Shown one piece after another: positions 8,437 to 16,930 of a stretch of DNA of 64,000 bases (position 1 is its first letter; each line of letters starts with the position of its first letter). Position numbers and translations under genes: made by a program. Under the pieces are notes generated by a model. That model was given only the letters and a program-made list of their open reading frames with translations, was not told where the DNA came from and ran no database searches. The DNA lies in NCBI RefSeq assembly GCF_000968135.1, contig NZ_FO538765.1:3734501-3798500 (forward strand), in the 5' to 3' direction. The stretch comes from Magnetospira sp. QH-2. Lineage in GTDB: Bacteria > Pseudomonadota > Alphaproteobacteria > Rhodospirillales > Magnetospiraceae.

Positions 8437-9717
8437 ATGAATTTCCGATCCATCCATTCTGAATACCTGCTCGGAATTCTGCTGGCACTCACGGTTCCCC
8501 TTGCCTTGTTCGCATCAAAAGGTATGGCGCCATTGTTTGTCGCCATTGCCTTGGTTGCTCTTGGAGCCCATGTTCTTCGGCGCACTCCTTGGCCGCTCCC
8601 GTCGAGCGGAATACTCCCGGCCATCGCCTTTTTTCTGTGGGCCGCAATCAGCCTCGTTTGGTCCATCGCCCCGCAGGAAGGCATAAAGTATCTACCGGCC
8701 CTTGCCGCCATGCTGGTGGGCGGGTATCTGCTGGTGACCTTGGTTGCTAGCCAGCCGGAAAGAGAAAGACGAACCATCGAGAAGTTTTTGATGCTCGGTG
8801 TCGCGGGCGGTTTCGTCATATTGGCGATTGAGATATGGTCACCCCTTGCCATGACCATGTTCTTCCGGCGGTTGGTCACCGGCGAAGTCGTTCAAATCGA
8901 CTACACCGCGCCCAATTACTACAAAGCCGGGGCTTGCGTCGCGGCACTCATGATCTGGCCTGCGCTCGCTGCCGTCCTACGCCGTGGGCACAAAAGCGCA
9001 ACCGTCCTTCTTGGTTTTTTGGGCATGGTGATCATCTGGGCCAGCAACAGCGGCGCCGCAATGATCGGGAGCCTGATCGGGCTCGGCGCGCTCTTTCTCT
9101 TTGTTACTTGGCCACGCTGGGCACCGCGCCTGTTTGCCGCTGCCGTGGTGACGGTAACTGTTCTCATGCCGGTCGTTCCCCCTCTCCTGCCCGATCCGGG
9201 ACAGCTGGAGGAGACCTATCCCAATCTTCCCAATGGCCTATACCCACGAATCTTCATCTGGAAGTCGGCGATCAGATTTATTGATGAAGCGCCGATACTG
9301 GGCCTTGGACTAAACACTTCTCGGACCCTGTCTTCCGACAATGACGCGGTCTTCTTTACCGTACCGGGTGGTCCGGGAAACACGCGGCAATCGGAACCCA
9401 TTCCCCTCCACCCCCACAATGCCGCCCTACAAGTCCGGCTTGAACTCGGCATACCGGGCGCTATGCTCATAGCTGGCTTCGCCGTTGCGGTTATTCGCGT
9501 GTTTTCCCGCGGTCGGGCTATCATTGACCAAGGCTTTGCCGCCGCCGCCATGATCAGTGCCCTGAGTATTTGGTTTCTTTCGTTCAGTGCCTGGTCCAGT
9601 TGGTGGCAAGCATCAATCTGGCTCTGTGCTACCGGACTAGCCTTGGCTCCCAGTAGTTTAAAATCTCGAGATGATCGCGACCCGAGTGATGAAGAAAAAC
9701 ACCGAAACACTAAATGA
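8437..9717 (+). CDS. O-antigen ligase/polymerase family membrane protein (Wzy_C)
   Basis: The 426-residue polytopic protein has about 10-12 membrane spans. A large periplasmic loop near residues 245-330 carries LGLGLNTSR and is followed by HPHNAALQVRLELG, the signature of the Wzy_C/WaaL/RfaL family. These enzymes polymerise lipid-linked repeats or transfer them to lipid A-core; sequence alone does not separate the two roles. ATG 8437 is the first start in a frame that begins directly with a membrane helix. The 3' end overlaps by 29 nt a short membrane-protein gene (9689-9829), implying a transcript that continues into the GT-C gene at 9826. Confidence 0.88.
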   Translation: MNFRSIHSEYLLGILLALTVPLALFASKGMAPLFVAIALVALGAHVLRRTPWPLPSSGILPAIAFFLWAAISLVWSIAPQEGIKYLPALAAMLVGGYLLVTLVASQPERERRTIEKFLMLGVAGGFVILAIEIWSPLAMTMFFRRLVTGEVVQIDYTAPNYYKAGACVAALMIWPALAAVLRRGHKSATVLLGFLGMVIIWASNSGAAMIGSLIGLGALFLFVTWPRWAPRLFAAAVVTVTVLMPVVPPLLPDPGQLEETYPNLPNGLYPRIFIWKSAIRFIDEAPILGLGLNTSRTLSSDNDAVFFTVPGGPGNTRQSEPIPLHPHNAALQVRLELGIPGAMLIAGFAVAVIRVFSRGRAIIDQGFAAAAMISALSIWFLSFSAWSSWWQASIWLCATGLALAPSSLKSRDDRDPSDEEKHRNTK

Positions 9718-9829
9718 GCGCTTAGTCACCCTGGTGCTATGGCTTTGGGTCATCATCTCACTGATCGTCTATGCTCTCCAGTATCGCTCTTTGGCTATTC
9801 CGATCTTCAATGCTTTGGTCGCGGAATGA
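9689..9829 (+). CDS. 46-residue single-pass membrane protein, unrecognised
   Basis: ATG 9689 to TGA 9829 encodes 46 residues: a charged N-terminus (MKKNTETLNER), one strong hydrophobic helix (about residues 12-30, LVTLVLWLWVIISLIVYAL) and a short tail. It overlaps the ligase gene by 29 nt, and its TGA overlaps the ATG of the next gene at 9826 (ATGA), the coupling seen throughout this locus. That exact coupling argues for real translation. It could be a small partner of the ligase or of the GT-C protein, or a split-off first helix of the latter. No family is recognised. Confidence 0.6.
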   Translation: MKKNTETLNERLVTLVLWLWVIISLIVYALQYRSLAIPIFNALVAE

Positions 9830-11739
9830 GCGCCGTTGCCGTCCTGATCTTCCAGACCCTTGGCTGCATGGGTTTTGGCGCCTTTACTCTTCGCTTGACG
9901 GGAGCCACTTGCTCATTTGAGGGCAACGCCCGATTGGCGATTTCCTTTGGGCTTGGTATCGGCATTCTTGGATGGCTTTGTTTCTTTCTCGGTCTGGCCC
10001 ATCTGCTGACCCCAGCATGGCTCGGCGGTTTATTGGCGGTGGGGTGTCTTGGGATACCCTTGCTGGGCCGGGATTCCTTACAGCGATCGATGAATCCGAT
10101 CGATGGCGTGGCCTGGGCATTGTTGGCACTGATCTTTGTCGTCTTTTTCCTGGATCTGATGGAGGCCATGGCTCCGCCCGCTGATGCGGATACACTCGCC
10201 TATCACTTTAACGCCCCGAAACTGTTTTTGCGTCATGGCGGGCTCGTCTTTTTCGAGCGCCCCCTTGACGGCGCGGTCCCTTATCTTTTGCAAATGACCT
10301 ATCTCCCAGTTCTGGCACTCGGAGGGGAGCAGGCGCTAACCCTATGGACCATGGTTACCGGATGGGCTGCGGCGGGAATGGTTTACGTCATGGCCCGCGA
10401 GGCATTGAGCCAAAATTGGTCTTTGGTGTTAGCCTTGGTATTCCTGACCCTTCCCGCCGTTATCTACGGAGCGGGAACCGGACAAGTGGAAGTCCGGATG
10501 ACGCTGTTTGCCTTGATTGCCGGATGGACCACCGCGCGCGCCGTGACCAGTGGAAATCCCCGATATGCGGTGCTCGCCGGCATTGCCACGGGATTCTATA
10601 TCGGATCGAAATATATCGGCCTCCTGTTTGCCGTGGCCTGCGGGATCGTGATCCTGCTACAAAAACACTGGTTTCGCCAAGGCATGGTCTTCGGCATAGC
10701 GGCAATTATCGCCGGATTTCAATGGTATGCGTGGAATGCCGTTCATACGGGAGACCCGTTTTTCCCTGTTTTTTTCCATGTATTTGGTTTCGGCGACCTG
10801 TTGTATTGGTCACCGGAACACAATGACTTTTTCCGGAATAATTTCATGCAGTTGGAGCGTGCTATCGAGCGAACGCCGCTGAACTACATTCTCTATCCAT
10901 TCTGGGTAACAATGGATGCGCCGCCGACCACGGAGGGACGGCGGGTTGGTCTTGGCTTGTTCGTACTCCTTGTGCTGCCTTTTGCGATTGCTGGCGCGTG
11001 GAAATCCCGCTTCCGGCTTCGTCGGTCTTCGTTGATGCTCTACGCCTTGATAGCCCTGGTGTTTTATACGGCGTGGTTTTTCAGCGGGCCGTCTCAGCGG
11101 GTCCGCCACCTGCTGACCGTTTTTCCTTTCCTGCTGATCGTGGTTACGGTTGCCGCCGTCCGGTTTACCGATGATCGATCTTTCCAACGACCGCTCCACT
11201 TGGGCATTGCTGCCGTAATCGCCCTACAGATCGCCGGGGCGGGGTTGTTCGGGCTTAAGAACATCCGCTATGGCATGGGGAATGATTCTCGCGAAGAGTT
11301 TTTGGCCCAAAGCCTTACGGGCTATTCCGTTGTTTCTTGGATCAACGACAACCTGTCCCAATCTGATTTTCTGATCCATACGGAAAGACAATTGAACTAT
11401 TACCTCGACGTCCCGAATTTTTTCGTATCGGCCATGACACAAGATGCTCTCAACTTCTTCCCTGTCCCCCGACCACCGGCGGTGATGCACCGCAACCTAT
11501 CCAAGCTTGGCGCCACCCACTTATTGGTTTCCAGCGATGAATGGGCCGCTTGGCAGAATGGTGGAGAAAAGGAATGGTCAACTTATTTCGAGACTGTTCG
11601 TGAGTTTGAGATCCATCGGTTCGCATCTCGGACTTTAAGCTCGCTGACCCATACGCTGAGCAATACTGTATTGGTAAGAGCGTTGCCCGTGGAACTTGGT
11701 GCGGAAACGATCAAAGATCAAACGAAACCGAGCCACTGA
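9826..11739 (+). CDS. Large polytopic membrane protein, probable GT-C/ArnT-like glycosyltransferase
   Basis: A 637-residue protein with about 12-13 membrane spans is followed by a soluble C-terminal domain of about 130 residues. The motif PADADTLAYHFNAPKLF near residues 115-131 places acidic residues in the first periplasmic loop, as in GT-C enzymes that use polyprenyl-phosphate donors. I chose ATG 9826 because it overlaps the stop of the 46-codon gene; an in-frame ATG at 9739 would read through that gene in another frame. The gene ends at 11739 and faces a convergent MBOAT gene across 157 bp. That gap has only an imperfect GC-rich hairpin near 11856-11871. Confidence 0.75.
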   Translation: MSAVAVLIFQTLGCMGFGAFTLRLTGATCSFEGNARLAISFGLGIGILGWLCFFLGLAHLLTPAWLGGLLAVGCLGIPLLGRDSLQRSMNPIDGVAWALLALIFVVFFLDLMEAMAPPADADTLAYHFNAPKLFLRHGGLVFFERPLDGAVPYLLQMTYLPVLALGGEQALTLWTMVTGWAAAGMVYVMAREALSQNWSLVLALVFLTLPAVIYGAGTGQVEVRMTLFALIAGWTTARAVTSGNPRYAVLAGIATGFYIGSKYIGLLFAVACGIVILLQKHWFRQGMVFGIAAIIAGFQWYAWNAVHTGDPFFPVFFHVFGFGDLLYWSPEHNDFFRNNFMQLERAIERTPLNYILYPFWVTMDAPPTTEGRRVGLGLFVLLVLPFAIAGAWKSRFRLRRSSLMLYALIALVFYTAWFFSGPSQRVRHLLTVFPFLLIVVTVAAVRFTDDRSFQRPLHLGIAAVIALQIAGAGLFGLKNIRYGMGNDSREEFLAQSLTGYSVVSWINDNLSQSDFLIHTERQLNYYLDVPNFFVSAMTQDALNFFPVPRPPAVMHRNLSKLGATHLLVSSDEWAAWQNGGEKEWSTYFETVREFEIHRFASRTLSSLTHTLSNTVLVRALPVELGAETIKDQTKPSH

Positions 11740-11896
11740 TCTGACCGCGTGGACCTGCGCCACACTGAAATACGGCCGTAGCTTCAGAAAAATGATGCGG
11801 GGCCACTGGGCATGCCGCCATCGATAGGCTCGAAAACAATCGATTGCCGGAGCCGGGGGCGCTCCCGGAAGGCTACGGCAGCTTTCGATCAGAAAT

Positions 11897-13279
11897 CTAA
11901 AACCTGAAATAAATGAAGGTTTCAGATCGGTCCAGAAACAGTAAAACGGTTACGAAAAGGACCGAGAACAGAACATTTAAAACCACGATTTTCCATTTCA
12001 CGGTTTGATTGTTTTCCGCCAGTGGCTCGAGCCGTACCCCGAAGGCAACCAGTACAGCGAACAGGACACCGATCCACATCTCGAAAGTTGGTGAGGTCTG
12101 GACGGTTTCCGCCAATCCCCCCAAACTGAGTAAAAACTGTTCCAGTCCATTAAAATCATAAAGGAACAACAGCCATCCCAAGGATACGAGCGTGAAGGTA
12201 AGAGATCGCTGCAGAATCGCGGGAAGGCGATCCCAAAAAGAATTCCCATAGTGATATCCGGCGACAAGGCCCGCATGGTACAGACCCCAAACCACGAACG
12301 ACCACCCCGCGCCATGCCACAGGCCGCAAAGAGCCATGACGATGAAGATGTTGCGGGCATAAGCCCGATTGCCGCCCAATGGTATATAGAGATAGTCGCG
12401 GATCCAGTAGGACAGGGTTATGTGCCAGCGACGCCAGAAATCCCGAGGATTGAGGGCATCGTAGGGTCGCTTGAAATTGTGCGGATACGAAAAGCCGAAC
12501 AGTGCACCCAGGCCGATGGCAATCATTGAATACCCATAGAAGTCGAAATAGATCTGAAAACTATAGGCAAAAATGGTATAGAGCGCGGCCTCCTGACTCA
12601 GGTTGCCAGGTGCGTTTCGATAGTCAGCCAAGTGATAGCCCAAGGTGTCGGCGATTAGGACCTTCACCGCCAGCCCCAAACAGATATAGCCGACCGCTCT
12701 AGCGCCGTGGTGGCCACTCATACGATAGTGTCCAAGGTGCCGCAAGGCCACGGCAACATCCCGGTAGCGTAGAATTGGACCGGCAACCAACTGCGGGAAC
12801 AACGAGATGTAGGCAGCGAAGTGGGAGAATGACGGCATATCCGTCACCTCACCCCGGTATCGGTCAATGGCGAATGACACCACCTGGAAGGTGAAAAAGG
12901 AGATTCCGGCCGGCAATAGGATATCTATGAACAAGCTGAACTGTTCGCGCATACCCGGATCGCTCAGGTCGAGGACCGAATCCAGTAAAAAGCCCAAGTA
13001 CTTGTAATAGCCGAGGGCAAGCACTGGTGGAAGGATGGCCGCGAACAGAAGTGGTCGGCTGGACTGAAACGCGGGTCGGGTGACGATGAAATAGACCCAG
13101 ACGACGTCGGCGCACAGAACCAGCGCATGTTCGATTCCTGACAGGCCATAAAAAACCAACGAGGCCGCAATCAGCGTTTGGGCCCGCCAGGATCGCAAAC
13201 CCGGTAAAAAGAACAGCGTCAGAACCACGGGAAGGAAGATGAACAGAAAAGCGAACTGATTGAATATCAAGACCCGCAT
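11897..13279 (-). CDS. MBOAT family membrane O-acyltransferase (AlgI-like), pair 1
   Basis: This 460-residue polytopic protein has the MBOAT signature: FFTFQVVSFAIDRYRGE, RFW-type motif DFWRRWHITLSYWIRDYLYIPLGG, and the catalytic-His segment LCGLWHGAGWSF followed by a second His in GLYHAG. AlgI/PatA/DltB relatives move acyl groups across the membrane to acylate polysaccharides in the periplasm. ATG 13279 is chosen because homology begins at MRVLIFNQFAF. It overlaps the upstream SGNH gene by 13 nt, so the two are coupled, as in AlgI-AlgJ or PatA-PatB systems. It is the most divergent of the three MBOATs in the window. Confidence 0.9.
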   Translation of the reverse strand: MRVLIFNQFAFLFIFLPVVLTLFFLPGLRSWRAQTLIAASLVFYGLSGIEHALVLCADVVWVYFIVTRPAFQSSRPLLFAAILPPVLALGYYKYLGFLLDSVLDLSDPGMREQFSLFIDILLPAGISFFTFQVVSFAIDRYRGEVTDMPSFSHFAAYISLFPQLVAGPILRYRDVAVALRHLGHYRMSGHHGARAVGYICLGLAVKVLIADTLGYHLADYRNAPGNLSQEAALYTIFAYSFQIYFDFYGYSMIAIGLGALFGFSYPHNFKRPYDALNPRDFWRRWHITLSYWIRDYLYIPLGGNRAYARNIFIVMALCGLWHGAGWSFVVWGLYHAGLVAGYHYGNSFWDRLPAILQRSLTFTLVSLGWLLFLYDFNGLEQFLLSLGGLAETVQTSPTFEMWIGVLFAVLVAFGVRLEPLAENNQTVKWKIVVLNVLFSVLFVTVLLFLDRSETFIYFRF

Positions 13280-14307
13280 CCCCCCACTTCGGGCAGGGCG
13301 ACGCTGCCGATCCATTGGCCCAGGGCTGCTGCGGGAGGGTGACTGGCATCGGTCCATCCGGTTACCGGGGGCAGAAGCACCGATTCCGCCGAGAAGCACG
13401 CCAGATTCAGGTTTGCGCAGGTTTCCAGAAAGGTTTTCCGATTGTTTACCGCGAAGACCGATGGTTGATGGTCGAAAACCGCGCGGCTAGCGGGGTGGAG
13501 AGGAGACTCATAGATCAGTATCCTCAATCCGTGGCGGCGCTCCAGCTTCTTGAGGCGGTGCAAGTCCCGCCGCAGGATGGTGTCGATGATCTGGGGTGTG
13601 TGCCTCGTCAGAGGCGGCAGGTTTGTAACCGGAGCAGTTGGTGGTTGATGACTGCCGTCTGGTCGATATCCGCCTTGCCCCTTGAGCGCCACGGGCATCT
13701 GGTCAGCGGTGGGTCCAAAGATATTCAGAAGCGAACGGCGCACGAACAGCGCCTCGAACTGACGTCGGAACAACAGGCTTTCCGTCCAGGCATGGCGCCA
13801 CAGTATTCGCATGGCTTCCCGAAGGTCGCCGCTGGGCTCCCGGGCAACCGCGGCAAGGTCCGCCTTGAGGGTAGCCATCCGGCGGCGCCATCCGGTCCAT
13901 TCCGTGTTGTTGTAGAGTTGCAGCTCAAAATGGTCGAGGCTGATGATGACCACGCGTGGCAGGCGATTCACGGAGGCCAGCTCACGCAACAGATCAACGG
14001 TACTGCGGAAAGATTGGCCGGAAAGGGCGAAGTTGAACAGGGAGCAGGACTCTTGACCCAGGGACTGTCGCTCGACGGACAGGATGCGGCTGTTGCCAAA
14101 CAAACCGACATCATAGGGGGTGTCTCGCCGCACCGCCTGCCGGATCTTCATGCGCGCCATCTGATGTTCCCCATAGCCGTCAACGGTGTGGGGAATGGCG
14201 GGGCGGTCCTCGGAAAACGGGTTGGTCTCCGGGATCACGTCTTCCAGAAAGTGGATGGTGCCCAATAGGACAGCCGTGACCATCAGGAACAGAAGCACCC
14301 GCCTCAT
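13267..14307 (-). CDS. SGNH-like, membrane-anchored periplasmic protein, partner of MBOAT pair 1
   Basis: The 346-residue protein has an N-terminal signal-anchor (residues 1-20) and an exported domain. GNSR at 71-74 supplies the nucleophile Ser, and DASH near the C-terminus supplies Asp320 and His323, matching the SGNH hydrolase triad used by AlgJ/AlgX and DltD-type acyl transfer partners. Overlap with the MBOAT gene (13 nt) and with the upstream methyltransferase (ATGA at 14304-14307) makes a three-gene leftward unit. The inferred role is to accept an acyl group from the MBOAT and place it on the glycan, or to remove it. Confidence 0.8.
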   Translation of the reverse strand: MRRVLLFLMVTAVLLGTIHFLEDVIPETNPFSEDRPAIPHTVDGYGEHQMARMKIRQAVRRDTPYDVGLFGNSRILSVERQSLGQESCSLFNFALSGQSFRSTVDLLRELASVNRLPRVVIISLDHFELQLYNNTEWTGWRRRMATLKADLAAVAREPSGDLREAMRILWRHAWTESLLFRRQFEALFVRRSLLNIFGPTADQMPVALKGQGGYRPDGSHQPPTAPVTNLPPLTRHTPQIIDTILRRDLHRLKKLERRHGLRILIYESPLHPASRAVFDHQPSVFAVNNRKTFLETCANLNLACFSAESVLLPPVTGWTDASHPPAAALGQWIGSVALPEVGGCGS

Positions 14308-15233
14308 TCAGCAGGATCCAGCTTGCGGGCCGAGACATACCAGGCAAATCCCATGATCTTGCCCAGTTTCAGTTCCAAAGGCGACTGGATGGGCCAGGGC
14401 GATCCATAGACCAGGATGCCGCCCGGATGGGTGCCGAAGCGCTTGATCTGTCGAGCGCGGATGAGCTTGCCGAGCTTAGGAATGAGGTAGAAATAGAATT
14501 CCCCCTTGCGCAGGGTCACATGGCCGAATTTGGCGAACAGCTTGCGGATGCCGCCGGCCGTGTAGCAACGGGTGATGGGATTTTCCACCGTCTGCTGGTT
14601 CTTGCCGCCCCATTCGGTGGCTCGCCCCAACCAGTTCTCCGGGTCCTTGAAAATCCTGCCGCGCAACAGGCCCTCTGCCAGAAGCATGTTGATCCAGTAG
14701 TGCCAGGAGCTCTTGCAATAGAGCAGGATCACCGCCTGTCCGCCGGGCCTGAGCACGCGGAAAACCTCGTCCATGGCCTTTTCCGTGTCCAAGGTATGGT
14801 GCAATACGCCATTGGAATAGACGATGTCGAAGCAGTTATCGGCAAAGGGCAGGTTCTCGGCATCCGATTGCAAGGCGCGGCAGTCCGGAGCGTCTTCGCC
14901 CAACAAATCGAACTTGGCCTGGGTGGCCCGGGCCCGGTGAAAGGTCAGGTCCACCGAGGTCATGCGGGCGCCATGCTTGGCGAACAAGGCCGAATGGCCG
15001 CCCGCGCCGGGGCCGATCTCCAGCACTTTCTTACCCGAGAGCGTCGACAAAGGCATCTCTTCCACCGCCATATGGCGGCGGTAGCGGAACATGTCCTCCA
15101 AAGCCTCCAGACCTTCCAACAGGCCCTGTTTGGACAAATCCCGGTCCACGTCCTCGTAGAGAGAATCATAGAGGGATTTCCAGAAGTTTTGGATATGGGC
15201 CTTGGTCGGTTCGGATTTGTCTGGAACGCTCAT
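14304..15233 (-). CDS. Class I SAM-dependent methyltransferase (Methyltransf_11-type)
   Basis: A 309-residue protein carries motif I VLEIGPGAGGHSALF near residues 71-85, NLPFADNCFDIVYSNGVLHH for motifs II/III, and VLRPGGQAVILLY. The C-terminal 120 residues are family-specific and may bind the acceptor. ATG 15233 starts MSVPDKSEP; an alternative in-frame ATG at 15251 adds six residues. Its stop overlaps the SGNH start, so it is likely first in the methyltransferase-SGNH-MBOAT unit. It diverges from the heparinase-like gene. It probably methylates a sugar, but the target is unknown. Confidence 0.85.
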   Translation of the reverse strand: MSVPDKSEPTKAHIQNFWKSLYDSLYEDVDRDLSKQGLLEGLEALEDMFRYRRHMAVEEMPLSTLSGKKVLEIGPGAGGHSALFAKHGARMTSVDLTFHRARATQAKFDLLGEDAPDCRALQSDAENLPFADNCFDIVYSNGVLHHTLDTEKAMDEVFRVLRPGGQAVILLYCKSSWHYWINMLLAEGLLRGRIFKDPENWLGRATEWGGKNQQTVENPITRCYTAGGIRKLFAKFGHVTLRKGEFYFYLIPKLGKLIRARQIKRFGTHPGGILVYGSPWPIQSPLELKLGKIMGFAWYVSARKLDPAE

Positions 15234-15291
15234 GGCTGTTGGTATAGCCATTGCTTTTGTATCTCGCCACAAGCTTTTTGGGGTCTGGCCC

Positions 15292-16929
15292 GTGCTCACC
15301 GCTTTTCTTCGCAAGTATCGTCAGGTCCAGGCCGATCCGGTGCTGCGCCGTTGGCTGATCGGACGCGCCATCGGTCGCTGGCCGGGGGAGCCCGCCTACC
15401 AGGCCCATCGCCCGCCCTATGCCGCCGACCACCTGCCCTTGACGGCGGAAGAACCGCGATGGGATGGCGCATCCTTGGATGTTCCCGCGCCCGACAAGGC
15501 CATGATAATGCCTCTGCCGGGATCGTCGCTGACCGTGGCGCCCGGCGATCTATCGGGTCTGTTCGACAAGAGCTTCGTCGACACCGAGGCATTGCTTGGC
15601 CTGCACCGCTTTGCTTGGCTGCCTTGGTTGGGGGACCAAGCGGATCCAGTCTGGGTGGATGCCCTTTGGCGGGCCTGGTGTGACAGCGCCGGGACCGTGG
15701 ACGACAGTTGGGCCTGGCATCCCTATACGGCGGCAGAGCGGGCCATCAATATCCTGCGCTTCGCCCATGCCCAGGGACTGCCTGGCGATCGCGACCGGAC
15801 GCTTGGGATTCTCGCGGCCCATGCGCCGGCAATCGCCCAGCGGCTGGAGTATTTCGGCGACCACCACACGGGCAATCATCTGTGCAACAACGGGCGCGGT
15901 CTGTTCCTTTTGGGTTTGGGTCTGGGCCTGCCGCAAGCGACCGAATTGGGGGCGCTGATTCTGCTCCGGGAAGCGGAGCGGATCTTGATGCCGTCGGGGG
16001 TCCTGCGTGAGGGGTCCTCCCACTACCATCTGCTGCTGACCCGTAATCTGCGCGAATGTGCCACGGCCGCCCGCGCCCATAGGCGGCCCGAGGCAGATGA
16101 CCTGGATCGCATCGTTGCGCGCATGCTGGCCGTGCTGCCTCATCTGAACCTGCCGGGCGGCCTGCCATTGATTGGCGATATCTCCCCCGATGCCGAACCG
16201 GCCCTGTTCGCCGACCTGTTGCAAAGCGATCAGGACCCGGTGGATGGCGAGTTGTTGCGGCAAGATGGCTGGCTGCGCGCCGACTTCGGCCCCTGGAGCG
16301 GCCTTTGGCACGCGGCGCCGGAAGGTTGGAGCCACATGCCCGGCCATGGACATCAAGACCTGGGGTCGTTCGAACTGCATCACGAAGGCAACCGGGTCTT
16401 CGTCGATCCCGGGCGCGGTGCCTATGGGGAGGAAGGCGAGGCGGCCCTGTATCGCTCCGCCCGGGCGCACAACGGACTGCTGGTTGATGGCGCCGATCCT
16501 TATGCCGCCAACAAACCCTACTACAACGCTGATTTCCGCCAGCGTCTGGGAGGCGAGCCACCGACCCTTCAATGCCAAGGCAACGGAATCTTTCTGCGCC
16601 ATGACGGATTTGGGCGGTTGAAAGCGGGTGGCTCGGTGACCCGGTCTTGGATATTCGAGGACAACCGCCTGACCTTGCGTGACGAGATCGGCGGCATGGG
16701 CGTGCACAAAACCAATCGGCTGTTCCACACTGCCCTGCCGGTGGAGCGCGACGATAAAGACGTGATCATCGGCGGCTACTTTCGCCTGAGCACCGACCAA
16801 GGGTTCATTTTGCGTTCGGCGACCATCTGGGAGGCTTACGGGCGCGGTCGTCCCGGCACCTGCATCGACATCGATCAAACCGTGACCCTGCCCACCTCGC
16901 TGATTGTCCGGCTGGAGGTGCTTGACTGA
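15292..16929 (+). CDS. Heparinase II/III family protein
   Basis: The roughly 545-residue protein combines an alpha/alpha toroid half with NHxxNNxRGL (HHTGNHLCNNGRG) and a C-terminal beta-sandwich with GHGHQDLGSFELH, as in heparinase II/III-type uronate lyases. Such proteins beside exopolysaccharide genes are thought to trim or edit polymer in the periplasm, although this copy lacks a clear signal peptide. The start is uncertain: GTG 15292 has GGGG 8 nt upstream and avoids overlap with the divergent methyltransferase start at 15233; ATG 15232 is the alternative. It ends 1 nt before the asparagine synthase-like gene and heads a four-gene rightward unit. Confidence 0.8.
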   Translation: MLTAFLRKYRQVQADPVLRRWLIGRAIGRWPGEPAYQAHRPPYAADHLPLTAEEPRWDGASLDVPAPDKAMIMPLPGSSLTVAPGDLSGLFDKSFVDTEALLGLHRFAWLPWLGDQADPVWVDALWRAWCDSAGTVDDSWAWHPYTAAERAINILRFAHAQGLPGDRDRTLGILAAHAPAIAQRLEYFGDHHTGNHLCNNGRGLFLLGLGLGLPQATELGALILLREAERILMPSGVLREGSSHYHLLLTRNLRECATAARAHRRPEADDLDRIVARMLAVLPHLNLPGGLPLIGDISPDAEPALFADLLQSDQDPVDGELLRQDGWLRADFGPWSGLWHAAPEGWSHMPGHGHQDLGSFELHHEGNRVFVDPGRGAYGEEGEAALYRSARAHNGLLVDGADPYAANKPYYNADFRQRLGGEPPTLQCQGNGIFLRHDGFGRLKAGGSVTRSWIFEDNRLTLRDEIGGMGVHKTNRLFHTALPVERDDKDVIIGGYFRLSTDQGFILRSATIWEAYGRGRPGTCIDIDQTVTLPTSLIVRLEVLD

Positions 16930-16930
16930 C

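Noticed and set aside
9739-9828. Upstream ATG at 9739 for the GT-C gene
   Set aside because: It would translate the 46-codon gene region in another frame with no membrane-protein character; ATG 9826 overlaps the small gene's stop as elsewhere in the locus.
11840-11880. GC-rich hairpin as a terminator between convergent genes
   Set aside because: The stem is short with a G-T pair and no T-run follows on either strand.
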